Source: Marinagarivorans sp. (lineage in GTDB: Bacteria; Pseudomonadota; Gammaproteobacteria; Pseudomonadales; Cellvibrionaceae). Taken from it: DNA of 49,806 nucleotides. The position numbers and the translations under genes were made by a program. The notes under the pieces are model-generated. The model did no database searches and was not told the origin of the DNA. It saw nothing but the letters and a program-made list of their open reading frames with translations. The stretch spans positions 1 to 49,806 of the forward strand of contig JANQJB010000071.1 of NCBI GenBank assembly GCA_028281865.1, given 5' to 3'. Shown here piece by piece: positions 25,768 to 34,782 of this stretch; the first letter of the stretch is position 1, and each line of letters opens with the position of its first letter.

Positions 25768-28422
25768 TTACACCGACGTCGGCGCGACTTTATCAGGGTC
25801 TAAGCCATATTTTTTGATAGCCTTGGTTACGTCAGCCTTCGACGCTTTGCCTTCATCAGCAAGCGCTTTAAGCGCCGTCACGGTAACGTAATAACGATCA
25901 ACCTCAAAAAAGTGACGCAGCTTAGAGCGTGTGTCACTACGACCAAAGCCGTCTGTACCAAGCACATGATAATTACCCGGAATATAGGGCCGCAGCTGCT
26001 CAGTATAGGTTTTTATATAATCCGTTGAAATCACGAATGGCCCCTCTGAGCTGCTTAATGTTTGAGATAAATAAGCTTGTTTCGGTTCTGAGTCAGGATG
26101 CATCCGATTCCAGCGATCACAGGCCTGGCCATCCCGCGCAAGCTCGTTAACACTTGTAACACTCCAGATATCTGACTCGACACCCCAATCGTTGCGCAGT
26201 AGCTCAGCAGCGAATTCAACTTCCCGCAGTATCGACCCCGCGCCCAACAATTGAACACGCTTTTTCTTAACATTTTTTTGCGCTTTTTTAAGACAGTAAA
26301 TACCCTTCACGATGCCTTCCTCAGAACCATCTGGCATGCCGTGGTGAGGATAGTTTTCGTTCATTGTAGTGATGTAATAAAAAACGTTTTCTTTCGCCTC
26401 ATACATCCGCTTCATACCGTCAGTTATGATGACAGCGAGTTCAAACGCATAGGTCGGATCATACGAAATACAGTTCGGGATAGTTCCGGCCATAATATGG
26501 CTATGACCGTCTTGATGCTGCAAACCCTCTCCATTGAGCGTCGTGCGCCCAGAGGTAGCGCCGATCAGGAAGCCTTTTGCCTGAATGTCGCCGGCAAGCC
26601 AAGCCAAATCACCTATGCGCTGGAAACCAAACATCGAATAATAGATATAAAACGGAATCATCGGCTTGCGATAAGTGCTGTAAGCAGTAGCTGCGGCTAT
26701 CCACGCCGACATCGCACCAGCCTCGTTGATACCCTCCTCCAAAATCTGACCTTTTTTGTCTTCCTTGTAATACATAATCTGGTCGTGATCATGCGGAACG
26801 TATTGCTGGCCCGCTGAGGAGTAGATACCCAACTGGCTAAACATACCCTCCATCCCAAACGTCCTCGCTTCGTCCGGCACTATTGGGACAACGCGCTCAC
26901 CCATGCCCTTGTCTTTGGCAAGCGTCGACAAATAACGTACAAATGCCATCGTCGTAGAAATTTCACGTTCGCCAGTATCTTTAAGCAGGGCTTTAAACTT
27001 ATCCAATGCGGGGATAGGAAGCGCTTCATGATCTTTAACACGCGCGGGTAAATACCCGCCTAAGCTGTTCCTACGCTCTTGCAAATATCGCATTTCTGGC
27101 GAATCTTCCGCCGGACGATAGTACGGAATTTTTTGCAGTTCTTGATCAGAGATCGGAATCGAAAAGCGGTCGCGAAATTGTTTTAACTCATCCGGTCCAA
27201 GCTTTTTAACATTGTGGGCAATATTCACTGACTCTCCGCCAGCACCTAAGCCGTATCCTTTTACCGTCTGCGCCAAAATCACCGTCGGCTGGCCTTTGTG
27301 GTTGACCGCTGCGTGGTAGGCCGCATAAACCTTCTGAGAATCATGTCCACCGCGGTTTAATGCCATGATTTGGTCGTCGCTCATATCTTTAACAAGCTCA
27401 AGCAATTCGGGATACTTACCGAAGAAGTATTTGCGCGTATAGGCCCCGCCGTTGGCTTTGTAATTCTGCAACTCCCCGTCGCAGACTTCGTCCATACGCT
27501 TTTGCAGCAAACCCGTTTTATCGCGCTCAAGCAGCTTGTCCCAGCCCGCGCCCCATAAAACTTTGATGACATTCCAGCCGGCACCACGAAAAGCACCTTC
27601 TAACTCTTGCACGATTTTGCCGTTGCCGCGCACCGGGCCATCCAGACGCTGCAAGTTACAATTGACGACAAAGATAAGGTTTTCAAGCGGTTCTCGACCC
27701 GCTAACGATATCGCACCCAATGTTTCTGGTTCATCGCATTCACCATCTCCCAAAAATGCCCAAACCTTGCGATCGCCACGATCTGCCAGGCCGCGAGATG
27801 ACATATAACGCATAACATGAGCTTGGTAGATCGCGTTAATAGGCCCCAGGCCCATCGATACTGTAGGAAATTGCCAATAGTCCGGCATCAACCACGGGTG
27901 TGGATAAGATGAGAGGCCTTTGCCATCGACCTCGCGACGAAAATTATCAAGTTGCTCGTCGGTTAAGCGCCCTTCAATGTAGGAGCGGGCGTAAATACCG
28001 GGTGAGATATGCCCCTGGAAGTAGATAAGATCACCAAAGTGAGCATCGTCAGGGCCCTTAAAAAAATGATTAAAACCGACCTCATAGAGAGTCGCAGAAG
28101 ATGAATAAGAAGAAATATGGCCGCCGAGGCCCTCGTTATTCAAGTTCGCTTTTGTCACCATCGCAAGAGCATTCCAGCGCACGTAAGATCTAATTTTACG
28201 CTCAAGCACCGGATCGCCTGGATTTTTTGCTTCGTCCTCCGGGCGAATCGTATTGCAGTATGGTGTCGTAATTGCAGAGGGCATGTTAACGCCGGATTGA
28301 GTCGCTATATTCGCTAGTTGTGCCAACAAATACGCGGCTCTTTCGGACCCACTGTGGTGGATCACGGATTCAAGTGCATCGAGCCACTCTCGGGTTTCGA
28401 GAGCATCAATATCCTCGACCAT
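25768..28422 (-). CDS. aceE: Pyruvate dehydrogenase E1 (homodimeric type)
   Basis: An 884-residue ThDP-dependent E1 that decarboxylates pyruvate and acetylates the lipoyl groups of AceF. The ThDP motif runs from GDGECDEPETLGA to NLQRLDGPVRGNGK. The N-terminal DALETREWLDALESV matches the AceE segment that binds E2. The frame is open six codons further to a TTG, but GAGGAGG (28428-28434) lies 5 bases before the ATG at 28422, which fixes the start there. It is co-transcribed with aceF. No pdhR-like regulator is in the window. Confidence 0.97.
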   Translation of the reverse strand: MVEDIDALETREWLDALESVIHHSGSERAAYLLAQLANIATQSGVNMPSAITTPYCNTIRPEDEAKNPGDPVLERKIRSYVRWNALAMVTKANLNNEGLGGHISSYSSSATLYEVGFNHFFKGPDDAHFGDLIYFQGHISPGIYARSYIEGRLTDEQLDNFRREVDGKGLSSYPHPWLMPDYWQFPTVSMGLGPINAIYQAHVMRYMSSRGLADRGDRKVWAFLGDGECDEPETLGAISLAGREPLENLIFVVNCNLQRLDGPVRGNGKIVQELEGAFRGAGWNVIKVLWGAGWDKLLERDKTGLLQKRMDEVCDGELQNYKANGGAYTRKYFFGKYPELLELVKDMSDDQIMALNRGGHDSQKVYAAYHAAVNHKGQPTVILAQTVKGYGLGAGGESVNIAHNVKKLGPDELKQFRDRFSIPISDQELQKIPYYRPAEDSPEMRYLQERRNSLGGYLPARVKDHEALPIPALDKFKALLKDTGEREISTTMAFVRYLSTLAKDKGMGERVVPIVPDEARTFGMEGMFSQLGIYSSAGQQYVPHDHDQIMYYKEDKKGQILEEGINEAGAMSAWIAAATAYSTYRKPMIPFYIYYSMFGFQRIGDLAWLAGDIQAKGFLIGATSGRTTLNGEGLQHQDGHSHIMAGTIPNCISYDPTYAFELAVIITDGMKRMYEAKENVFYYITTMNENYPHHGMPDGSEEGIVKGIYCLKKAQKNVKKKRVQLLGAGSILREVEFAAELLRNDWGVESDIWSVTSVNELARDGQACDRWNRMHPDSEPKQAYLSQTLSSSEGPFVISTDYIKTYTEQLRPYIPGNYHVLGTDGFGRSDTRSKLRHFFEVDRYYVTVTALKALADEGKASKADVTKAIKKYGLDPDKVAPTSV

Positions 28423-28871
28423 CAAAGCCTCCTCATTCAATGCGCAAATAGGTCTAAAGTGTGGTTTGCGCTGTTTATGTCGATTGCCAGTAAAGGCCCT
28501 ACCCTACAAGAGGCCATACCCGAGAAATGCATAACCTAGAAAAAATACGAGCCCGCACGATGTAGAGCACCGCAGCAACGCGTCATTAAAAGATTACAAA
28601 GTACTGAAAGGGAAGCGCAGCGCGCAAATTCACCTTATTGTTTTCTTGAGTTTCTCGTAGGTGTCTTGCTTTATTGGGCACTTTTCACAAAACGGGGAAC
28701 TACAATCCGCCTCATAACTGCCCAACGGCGCTCAGATTCTACACATTTAGGCCTGCTTAATCCAGCGGAGTACAAGCTAGATTGGTGCCAATTACAGGCA
28801 CCGCAACAAAGCCCAGACGCCGCAACAAAGCCAAAGCTACGAAGGTTACTTTCAAAAAATCAAGGGCTGAA
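28423..28871. other. Upstream region of aceEF
   Basis: About 450 bp lie between the aceE start and the end of the M16 peptidase gene, both on the minus strand, so it should hold the aceEF promoter. I cannot assign boxes with confidence. An inverted repeat GGTGCC/GGCACC (28784-28789, 28797-28802) is followed by two copies of a 13-bp direct repeat (28801-28813 and 28820-28832). A plus-strand open frame here looks like a by-product of composition. Confidence 0.5.
28801..28832. repeat. 13-bp perfect direct repeat, 19-bp period
   Basis: CCGCAACAAAGCC occurs at 28801-28813 and again at 28820-28832, next to a GGTGCC/GGCACC inverted repeat, in the non-coding stretch between the M16 peptidase stop and aceE. 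Its role is unknown; it may be a pair of protein-binding sites or a small chance duplication. Confidence 0.6.
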
Positions 28872-31703
28872 TCAGTCATAGATATAATGTGGAAGAGCTT
28901 TTTTAAAAGCCGCAAAGTCAGAAATCATCTCACTGCCAGAAAACGTCTTTGCTTCATTTGTGCCCGCGTACAAAATAAGGCGGCTATTTTCCGAACCGAA
29001 CAACCGCGAATAAAATTGGCCTATTTCCTTTTCGTCGATGTGCTTGACAGCCGCTACGATCTTTTCACGGGCTTTAAAGTCGTAGTCGCCTTCCAAAAGG
29101 CTATCCCAAACCCAATAAGCTGACTGGTTTAGATTCTTGGGTTTTTGCTGCAACTGAACGATTACGGCTTTTTTGCCAGCTTCGAACTGGCTATTTAACT
29201 CTTTTTTAAAATCTATACCGAAAGCGTCTATTTCATGATAAATCTCATCAACCGCACGCGTCGGTGATTGCACAAGCATTACGACGGCAGCAACTTGTTT
29301 AATCTCGGAGACACGTGTACCGACAATATAGCCAAATTGCTTCTCCGTTCGCACGCGCTTGTAAAACGGTTCATGCATGGTATGAGCCAGGACGCGCGCG
29401 AGTGCACGACTTTCTATCGAATCATCTTCTGCTTGCAAGTAGACTAAGACAGCTCTATCGGCATGGGAACTCGTAATTCGCGCGTGGTGGTGAGTCGTTG
29501 ACTCTGTCAGTTTCGCCACTTTAATCGGTTCGATCGCCAACGGTTTATTTTTAAGCTTCAACCGCTTTTGCACGCGTTTTCCAAGAGCCAAAGCGTTTTT
29601 CCTATCGTAATTCCCATAAATAAGTGCCTCTACCTTAGCTCCCCGAACATAAGCTTTGGCAAATTGCTGGAATTTTTTCTTTGTAATACTGCGAGAAACA
29701 TTAGCCAAACGTTCGTCGGCCATAACCGGGTCTGCTACATAAGTCGATATTTCATCTATTAAGCGCTGATAGGGCGAATTTTTAGCTGAATTTTCCCAAT
29801 AAAGCGTTTGCTCACGCAGAAGGTCTTGAAATTTATTGTTATCAATTCCCACTGACTTGAGGTCGTCGAGTTTTGCAGCCTGACGCAATACATAATCAAG
29901 TAAACGTTCCAATCCATCACTATAACCCGAAAAAGTCATCACAATACCGCGAGACCCGGAAGAAAAGCTTACGCTTTGGCCTGCTAAATAGGCGTTATAA
30001 ACTTTTTCGCTAATTGCCTCGCGCAGAAGTGTCGCATAAAAATTGCCGTAGGCGATATTCTCTCGGGGGTATGCCGCGCGATCCGATTGAATTCGCAAGT
30101 AGATTTTTGCCTTAGGTACATCAAACGAGCTGCCCTCCTTGTGCCAAAGTTTAAAACGCTTATGTTGGTAAGCTAAATGCGGTTTTGACTCCACGGTATT
30201 TTTTACAATTGTGAAATCTTTAGGGATAAATTCATTTCTATTTGGAAACGCTAATTGTTTTCTTAGATTTTTATCACTTGACTGCGCTTTCACCAATAGT
30301 TTTTCGACTCGATAAGGCGCTTTGTAAATTCGCGACTCTCGATCTGTTTTTACATTTGGGCTAACGAATAAACGCAACAGATTATCCGCATTTAAATAGC
30401 CCAGATGTTTTTTTATATTATCTGGATCAAATGTGCCCAAGTGATAACGATGGCTTAATAATTTTTCCGCTGGTATCTCGTGCAAATTTCCAGCATAGTA
30501 GCTCACCTCATCAATTGCGTCCCCTTTTTCTCGAAAGCGAAACCCAATTCCACCAAGTTGCACTTGCTCTTCATAACGCCAGCGTTGTATGCCTTCACTA
30601 CTTATCCGCTGAATAAAATACAACAGCAAGCTTTGCATATTATCGAGATGCCGCGTGCCTTTTTCCGTTAAAGTAATGCTTACTCGAAAATTCGTTCCAG
30701 CACGCCATTCATTTGTAGATCCGGCAGACAGGGCATGAGCCCAACCCTGTTTTTTAAATAACGATAACAAACTGCCCTCACTTTCATGCCCTACGAGATG
30801 GCTAATATAATTAAGTGATGAACGATGAATATCATCTATCTTCGGCAACGGAAAAACAAAATCGACGCGGTAAAGCTCTTTTTTAGGTTTAATCGAAATT
30901 GCTAAAGGTAATTTGTATCGATAAATATGTTTAGGATTACCTTCAAGCTCAACAGGCTTTTGTTTTATCGGAGAAAAATAGCGCACACAAAGCTTTTTTA
31001 AAGTTTCGACCGGCTCTCGACCCAATACCACAAGTGCCATGCGATCAGACGAGTAATAACGCTGATAAAAATCGATCACGTCCTGCCGTAAAGTTTGCCC
31101 GTTGTTGTGCAGTGTCTCGAGATTGCCCGTTCCAAATTTTGCATAAACATGCTGTGGATGAGCGAGGTCACGAATAACATCGTAGTAGCGCCGGCTATCG
31201 CTATCGAACTTCGCACGAAATTCAGATTCTACGACTTTGCGCTCTCGCTCGATATAACGTTCAGTAAATAACGGCGCGATAAAAAACTGCGAAAAACGAT
31301 CAAGCGCCGGCGCGAGCTGAGTGGCTTCAATATCAAAGTAATAATTCGTATGCTCTCGAGAAGTGTAGGCATTGTCGTAGCCTCCGTGTTGACTGATGAA
31401 TTTCTGCGATTCACCCGCCTCGGGGTATTTTTCAGTACCGAGAAAAAGCATATGTTCTAAAAAGTGCGCCAAGCCGTGGCGTTTTTGTGGGTCTTCGCCG
31501 CTGCCTATCCAGACATCAAGCGCAGCCGCTGCTTTATCCGTTTCGGGATCAGAAATTAAAAATAGTTTTAAACCGTTATCGAGAATATGAAAGGCATAGT
31601 CACGCTTATCAGAAGGGTTTTTCTCAATTTCAAACGCAAAAATAAAAGTCGAGCACAACAAGAAAAAAAACAACACGCAGGTATTTTGTAAACTCAACTT
31701 CAT
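28872..31703 (-). CDS. M16 family (insulinase/pitrilysin-type) zinc metallopeptidase
   Basis: A 943-residue exported peptidase of the M16A type. A signal peptide covers about residues 1-24 (hydrophobic run CVLFFFLLCSTFIFAF). The inverted zinc motif HxxEH is HFLEH at residues 80-84, and the third ligand Glu161 follows after exactly 76 residues, as in pitrilysin. The family's four-domain length is complete. I prefer the ATG at 31703, which gives a clean signal peptide; a GTG at 31727 that overlaps the permease stop would add eight residues. It probably degrades peptides in the periplasm. It is last in tusA-perM-M16. Confidence 0.94.
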   Translation of the reverse strand: MKLSLQNTCVLFFFLLCSTFIFAFEIEKNPSDKRDYAFHILDNGLKLFLISDPETDKAAAALDVWIGSGEDPQKRHGLAHFLEHMLFLGTEKYPEAGESQKFISQHGGYDNAYTSREHTNYYFDIEATQLAPALDRFSQFFIAPLFTERYIERERKVVESEFRAKFDSDSRRYYDVIRDLAHPQHVYAKFGTGNLETLHNNGQTLRQDVIDFYQRYYSSDRMALVVLGREPVETLKKLCVRYFSPIKQKPVELEGNPKHIYRYKLPLAISIKPKKELYRVDFVFPLPKIDDIHRSSLNYISHLVGHESEGSLLSLFKKQGWAHALSAGSTNEWRAGTNFRVSITLTEKGTRHLDNMQSLLLYFIQRISSEGIQRWRYEEQVQLGGIGFRFREKGDAIDEVSYYAGNLHEIPAEKLLSHRYHLGTFDPDNIKKHLGYLNADNLLRLFVSPNVKTDRESRIYKAPYRVEKLLVKAQSSDKNLRKQLAFPNRNEFIPKDFTIVKNTVESKPHLAYQHKRFKLWHKEGSSFDVPKAKIYLRIQSDRAAYPRENIAYGNFYATLLREAISEKVYNAYLAGQSVSFSSGSRGIVMTFSGYSDGLERLLDYVLRQAAKLDDLKSVGIDNNKFQDLLREQTLYWENSAKNSPYQRLIDEISTYVADPVMADERLANVSRSITKKKFQQFAKAYVRGAKVEALIYGNYDRKNALALGKRVQKRLKLKNKPLAIEPIKVAKLTESTTHHHARITSSHADRAVLVYLQAEDDSIESRALARVLAHTMHEPFYKRVRTEKQFGYIVGTRVSEIKQVAAVVMLVQSPTRAVDEIYHEIDAFGIDFKKELNSQFEAGKKAVIVQLQQKPKNLNQSAYWVWDSLLEGDYDFKAREKIVAAVKHIDEKEIGQFYSRLFGSENSRLILYAGTNEAKTFSGSEMISDFAAFKKALPHYIYD

Positions 31704-31719
31704 ATTCGGTAAAACAATC

Positions 31720-32796
31720 TTATTCACTAATAAGCGAGGAATCTACAGCGGGCTTGGTCGGCCAAGCGTAAATAATTGCCTTGAAAAGAGTCGCAAGCGG
31801 AATGGCAAAAAATACGCCCCAAAACCCCCAGAGCCCACCAAAGACAAGAACGGACAAAACAATCGCGACGGCATGCATTTTTACCGCCTCAGAGAAAAGA
31901 AGAGGCACGAGGACATTGCCATCAAGCGCCTGAATAATCGAATAAGCAATTAACAGCCAAAACAGCTCCTGGCTCCACCCCCACTGGAAAAAACCGATGA
32001 TAGCAACGGGTAACACAGCAACCGCTGCACCGATGTAGGGGATAACGACAGACAAGCCGGTAATAATGGCGAGCAAAAGCGCATAATTCACTCCGAGCAA
32101 ACTAAATGTAATACCCGTGACTCCTGCGACAATCACAATTTCAATGACTTTTCCACGGACATAATTGGCAATTTGCTCGTTCATTTCGTACCAGATTTTT
32201 TTCATCACCGGTCGCTCACGCGGTAAGATACTCCCGAGCCAAGCCAGCATCACGTCCCCATCCTTTAAAAAAAAGAAAACTAAAATGGGGACAAGAATTA
32301 AATAAATTAACGCGCCGACAATAATGGGTAGCTGCGCCACCGAAAAAGAAAGTACTGTCTGACCCAGTTTGCCCAGTTCCGTACCAACCGCATTAGTGAG
32401 CTGGGTCATTTGATCTGCGGTGAACAATTGGGGGTATTGCTCCGGCAACAACATCAGTAATTTTTGGCCCTCTTGAATCATACGCGGCGCTTCCGCCACC
32501 AGCGCAACGGCCTGCTCCCACATAGTGGGTAGTACGAGAAGTAGGATAATCATTAAACTGGTAACTAAAACCACAAACGCTATCGATACCGCAACCAAGT
32601 GTGGCACGCGCCAAGACTTTAATTGTGCAACCATGCCTTGCATTAAAAAAGCAATAATGATGGCTGCAATCATGGGCGCCAACACCACCCCCATAGAGAC
32701 TACGATAGCAATGCCAGCAATAAGCAACACGGCCACTAATACAGCTTCTTCCTCACCAAAATATCGCTCTAGCCAACGCTCGAAAACTTTTATCAT
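31720..32796 (-). CDS. AI-2E/PerM family membrane permease
   Basis: A 358-residue inner-membrane protein of the AI-2E transporter superfamily (PerM, TqsA, YdiK group). About eight hydrophobic segments are visible: a pair at each end and a central stretch including PIIVGALIYLILVPILVFFFLKDGD, which is close to the family signature. The substrate is unknown; in some members it is a sodium or quorum molecule. The ATG overlaps the tusA-like stop (ATGA), and its stop overlaps or nearly touches the M16 gene, so the three are co-translated. Confidence 0.92.
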   Translation of the reverse strand: MIKVFERWLERYFGEEEAVLVAVLLIAGIAIVVSMGVVLAPMIAAIIIAFLMQGMVAQLKSWRVPHLVAVSIAFVVLVTSLMIILLLVLPTMWEQAVALVAEAPRMIQEGQKLLMLLPEQYPQLFTADQMTQLTNAVGTELGKLGQTVLSFSVAQLPIIVGALIYLILVPILVFFFLKDGDVMLAWLGSILPRERPVMKKIWYEMNEQIANYVRGKVIEIVIVAGVTGITFSLLGVNYALLLAIITGLSVVIPYIGAAVAVLPVAIIGFFQWGWSQELFWLLIAYSIIQALDGNVLVPLLFSEAVKMHAVAIVLSVLVFGGLWGFWGVFFAIPLATLFKAIIYAWPTKPAVDSSLISE

Positions 32797-33047
32797 GGCT
32801 GTTCCCCCACAACAAAAAGGTACTCAAAAACTTCTTCGAATTGATGAAATTCAGCTAGTTTATGTGGGCTAAGTTCAGCGTAGGAATGAAAGTCGCGAAC
32901 CGATCCGGGGTCGGTCACGTATACTCGCAGGTGGTCACCAGGCTTCAATTTGTTCAGTTCAAGCTTTGTTTTTAACAGGGGCATTGGACAGCGAAGGCCA
33001 CGAACATCGAGTTCTACCGGGCTTGACGAGCTCGCTTGCAGGGTCAT
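32793..33047 (-). CDS. TusA-like sulfur carrier protein
   Basis: An 84-residue SirA/TusA-family protein. The signature LDVRGLRCPMPLLKTK contains the conserved sulfur-carrying Cys and the CPxP turn. The fold is about 75 residues, so the protein is complete. True TusA passes sulfur to TusD for tRNA thiolation; this copy is placed in front of a permease and a protease, as is common for a second paralog, so its acceptor is uncertain. The ATG has an AAGG ribosome site. Confidence 0.92.
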   Translation of the reverse strand: MTLQASSSSPVELDVRGLRCPMPLLKTKLELNKLKPGDHLRVYVTDPGSVRDFHSYAELSPHKLAEFHQFEEVFEYLFVVGEQP

Positions 33048-33255
33048 TAAATCGTGCCTTAAGAGTAAGCGGAATCTTTTTGCGCTTAGTTTATCTTATA
33101 CTAACGACCGGTGGGAAACTTTAAGTTCCCACCAAAAGCCCAACCGATTATCATATTAAGCCATACTTATGTAGCGCTGGAGCCTCTTTACCTTGTATTT
33201 TCGCACGCACCGCGTATGCTCAAGAGCCTTATTTCGAACGCACAAGCTTTCAGCT

Positions 33256-34761
33256 ATGTTTTTGCGTTGTTTCGCATTGTTCCCCGGTATTTTTAGCCCC
33301 TTCCGCTCGCGCTTTGCGCAATTATCAGCCCTGTTATTAAGGTTTTTGCTGGTATCGACATTACTGCTATGCACCACTTCAACGATAAACGCCGACGTAA
33401 CTTTGCCAGATCTCGGCGACACAAGCGGTGGTTTGATTTCCCCGAAAGAAGAGTATGAGTTTGGGCAAAAAGCCCTACGAGTATTTCGTAGCGCGATGCC
33501 GCTTCATGAGGACCCATTCATGGAGGTCTACATTGAGCGACTTTTGCGCAATCTAGTCAATTACAGTGATTTAAAAGACAAACGTATTAATTTGCTTATT
33601 CTCGATGCCAAGGAAATAAATGCCTTCGCTGCACCGGGTGGCATCGTCGGTGTCAATACTGGCACTTTTTTGGTTGCGGAGTCAGAAAGGCATCTCGTAT
33701 CAATTCTGGCACACGAACTTGCGCATTTGAGTCAGCGTCACTCCGCGCGCAAGCTTCAAGAACAAAAGGCTGCGGGCGTTAAGAGCATCGTCGCGGTACT
33801 CGCCAGCGTGCTGATTGCGGCAGCGTCAGATGGCGATGCCGGAATTGCAGCCATAATGGCGGCACAGGCGGGATTAATCGACCAACAATTGCGTTTTAGC
33901 AGGCAAATGGAACGGGAGGCTGACCGCGTTGGTATGGAGACCCTAGTTCGCGCGGGCTACGATCCCCATTCCATGCATGAAATGTTCGAACTGATGATCA
34001 GAAATAATCGCTTTCGCACGCGCCCACCGGAATTTTTGTTGACCCACCCAATAACTGAAAGCCGAGTTTCCGACGCCAAATCTCGCAGTCAAAAGTTCTC
34101 CAAACGGCAAACGCCCGAGGTCAAAGATTATCAACTGATACGCGCGCGTTCGATTTTAAACCATGAATCCAATCCTCAATTTGCGATTAAGCGCTTCAGC
34201 GCAGAGCTGTCGGGAAACACACTACCAACCTACGCAGCCCGTTATGGTTTGGTCTTAGCTTATCTGAGTAACAACCAACCTAAAGAAGCCCAGAAACACA
34301 TCGCGTTACTTGAAAGCGCGATCGGCCAAACCGACCATATTGTGGTCGCGAAAGCACGCATCGCAGCTGGAAAAAAAGACTATCCGAATGCCGTTAAACT
34401 GTTAACACAGGGATTGAAAACCGAACCCAACAACCACGTATTAAATGTGCGTTTAGCCGAAATTCTAATGGAGGCGACACGCTACCAAGAGTGCCTTGAA
34501 GTTTTACTCGCTCATGTAAACAGAAGACCGGAAAACGCCTATGTGTGGTATTTGCTCGCAGAGGTAAATGGACTGGTTGGCAATATTTTAGAGGTGCATA
34601 AATCGCGAGCAGAATACTTCATCCTCCACGGTATTTATGACAAGGCTGAAGTACAATTGCGCAACGCAGCACGGATGCTAAAAGATGATTTTCATGAGCG
34701 TGCAATTATTGAGCAGCGTTTGGAGGACGTCAAAGCGCTCCAGCGTGAGATGAGATCATAA
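33256..34761 (+). CDS. bepA: Periplasmic M48 metalloprotease with TPR repeats (BepA-like)
   Basis: A 501-residue exported protease. The zinc motif HELAH is at residues 153-157 and the third ligand Glu221 lies in READRVG. The C-terminal half (about 300-490) is helical with TPR-like repeats, as in BepA (YfgC), which assists and degrades LptD and other outer-membrane proteins stalled on BamA. A signal peptide ends near INA-DV at about residue 46. I use the ATG at 33256; the frame is open to a TTG at 33193. It is divergent from tusA. Its target BamA is encoded at the right end of the window. Confidence 0.92.
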   Translation: MFLRCFALFPGIFSPFRSRFAQLSALLLRFLLVSTLLLCTTSTINADVTLPDLGDTSGGLISPKEEYEFGQKALRVFRSAMPLHEDPFMEVYIERLLRNLVNYSDLKDKRINLLILDAKEINAFAAPGGIVGVNTGTFLVAESERHLVSILAHELAHLSQRHSARKLQEQKAAGVKSIVAVLASVLIAAASDGDAGIAAIMAAQAGLIDQQLRFSRQMEREADRVGMETLVRAGYDPHSMHEMFELMIRNNRFRTRPPEFLLTHPITESRVSDAKSRSQKFSKRQTPEVKDYQLIRARSILNHESNPQFAIKRFSAELSGNTLPTYAARYGLVLAYLSNNQPKEAQKHIALLESAIGQTDHIVVAKARIAAGKKDYPNAVKLLTQGLKTEPNNHVLNVRLAEILMEATRYQECLEVLLAHVNRRPENAYVWYLLAEVNGLVGNILEVHKSRAEYFILHGIYDKAEVQLRNAARMLKDDFHERAIIEQRLEDVKALQREMRS

Positions 34762-34782
34762 TCCTTAACCCCGGATATGATA

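Noticed and set aside
26251-26817. 188-codon plus-strand open frame opposite aceE
   Set aside because: It is antisense to a strongly conserved part of AceE and its translation has no recognisable family features.
28782-29123. 113-codon plus-strand open frame at the end of the M16 peptidase gene
   Set aside because: Most of it is antisense to the peptidase C-terminus; basic composition and lack of a ribosome site suggest chance.
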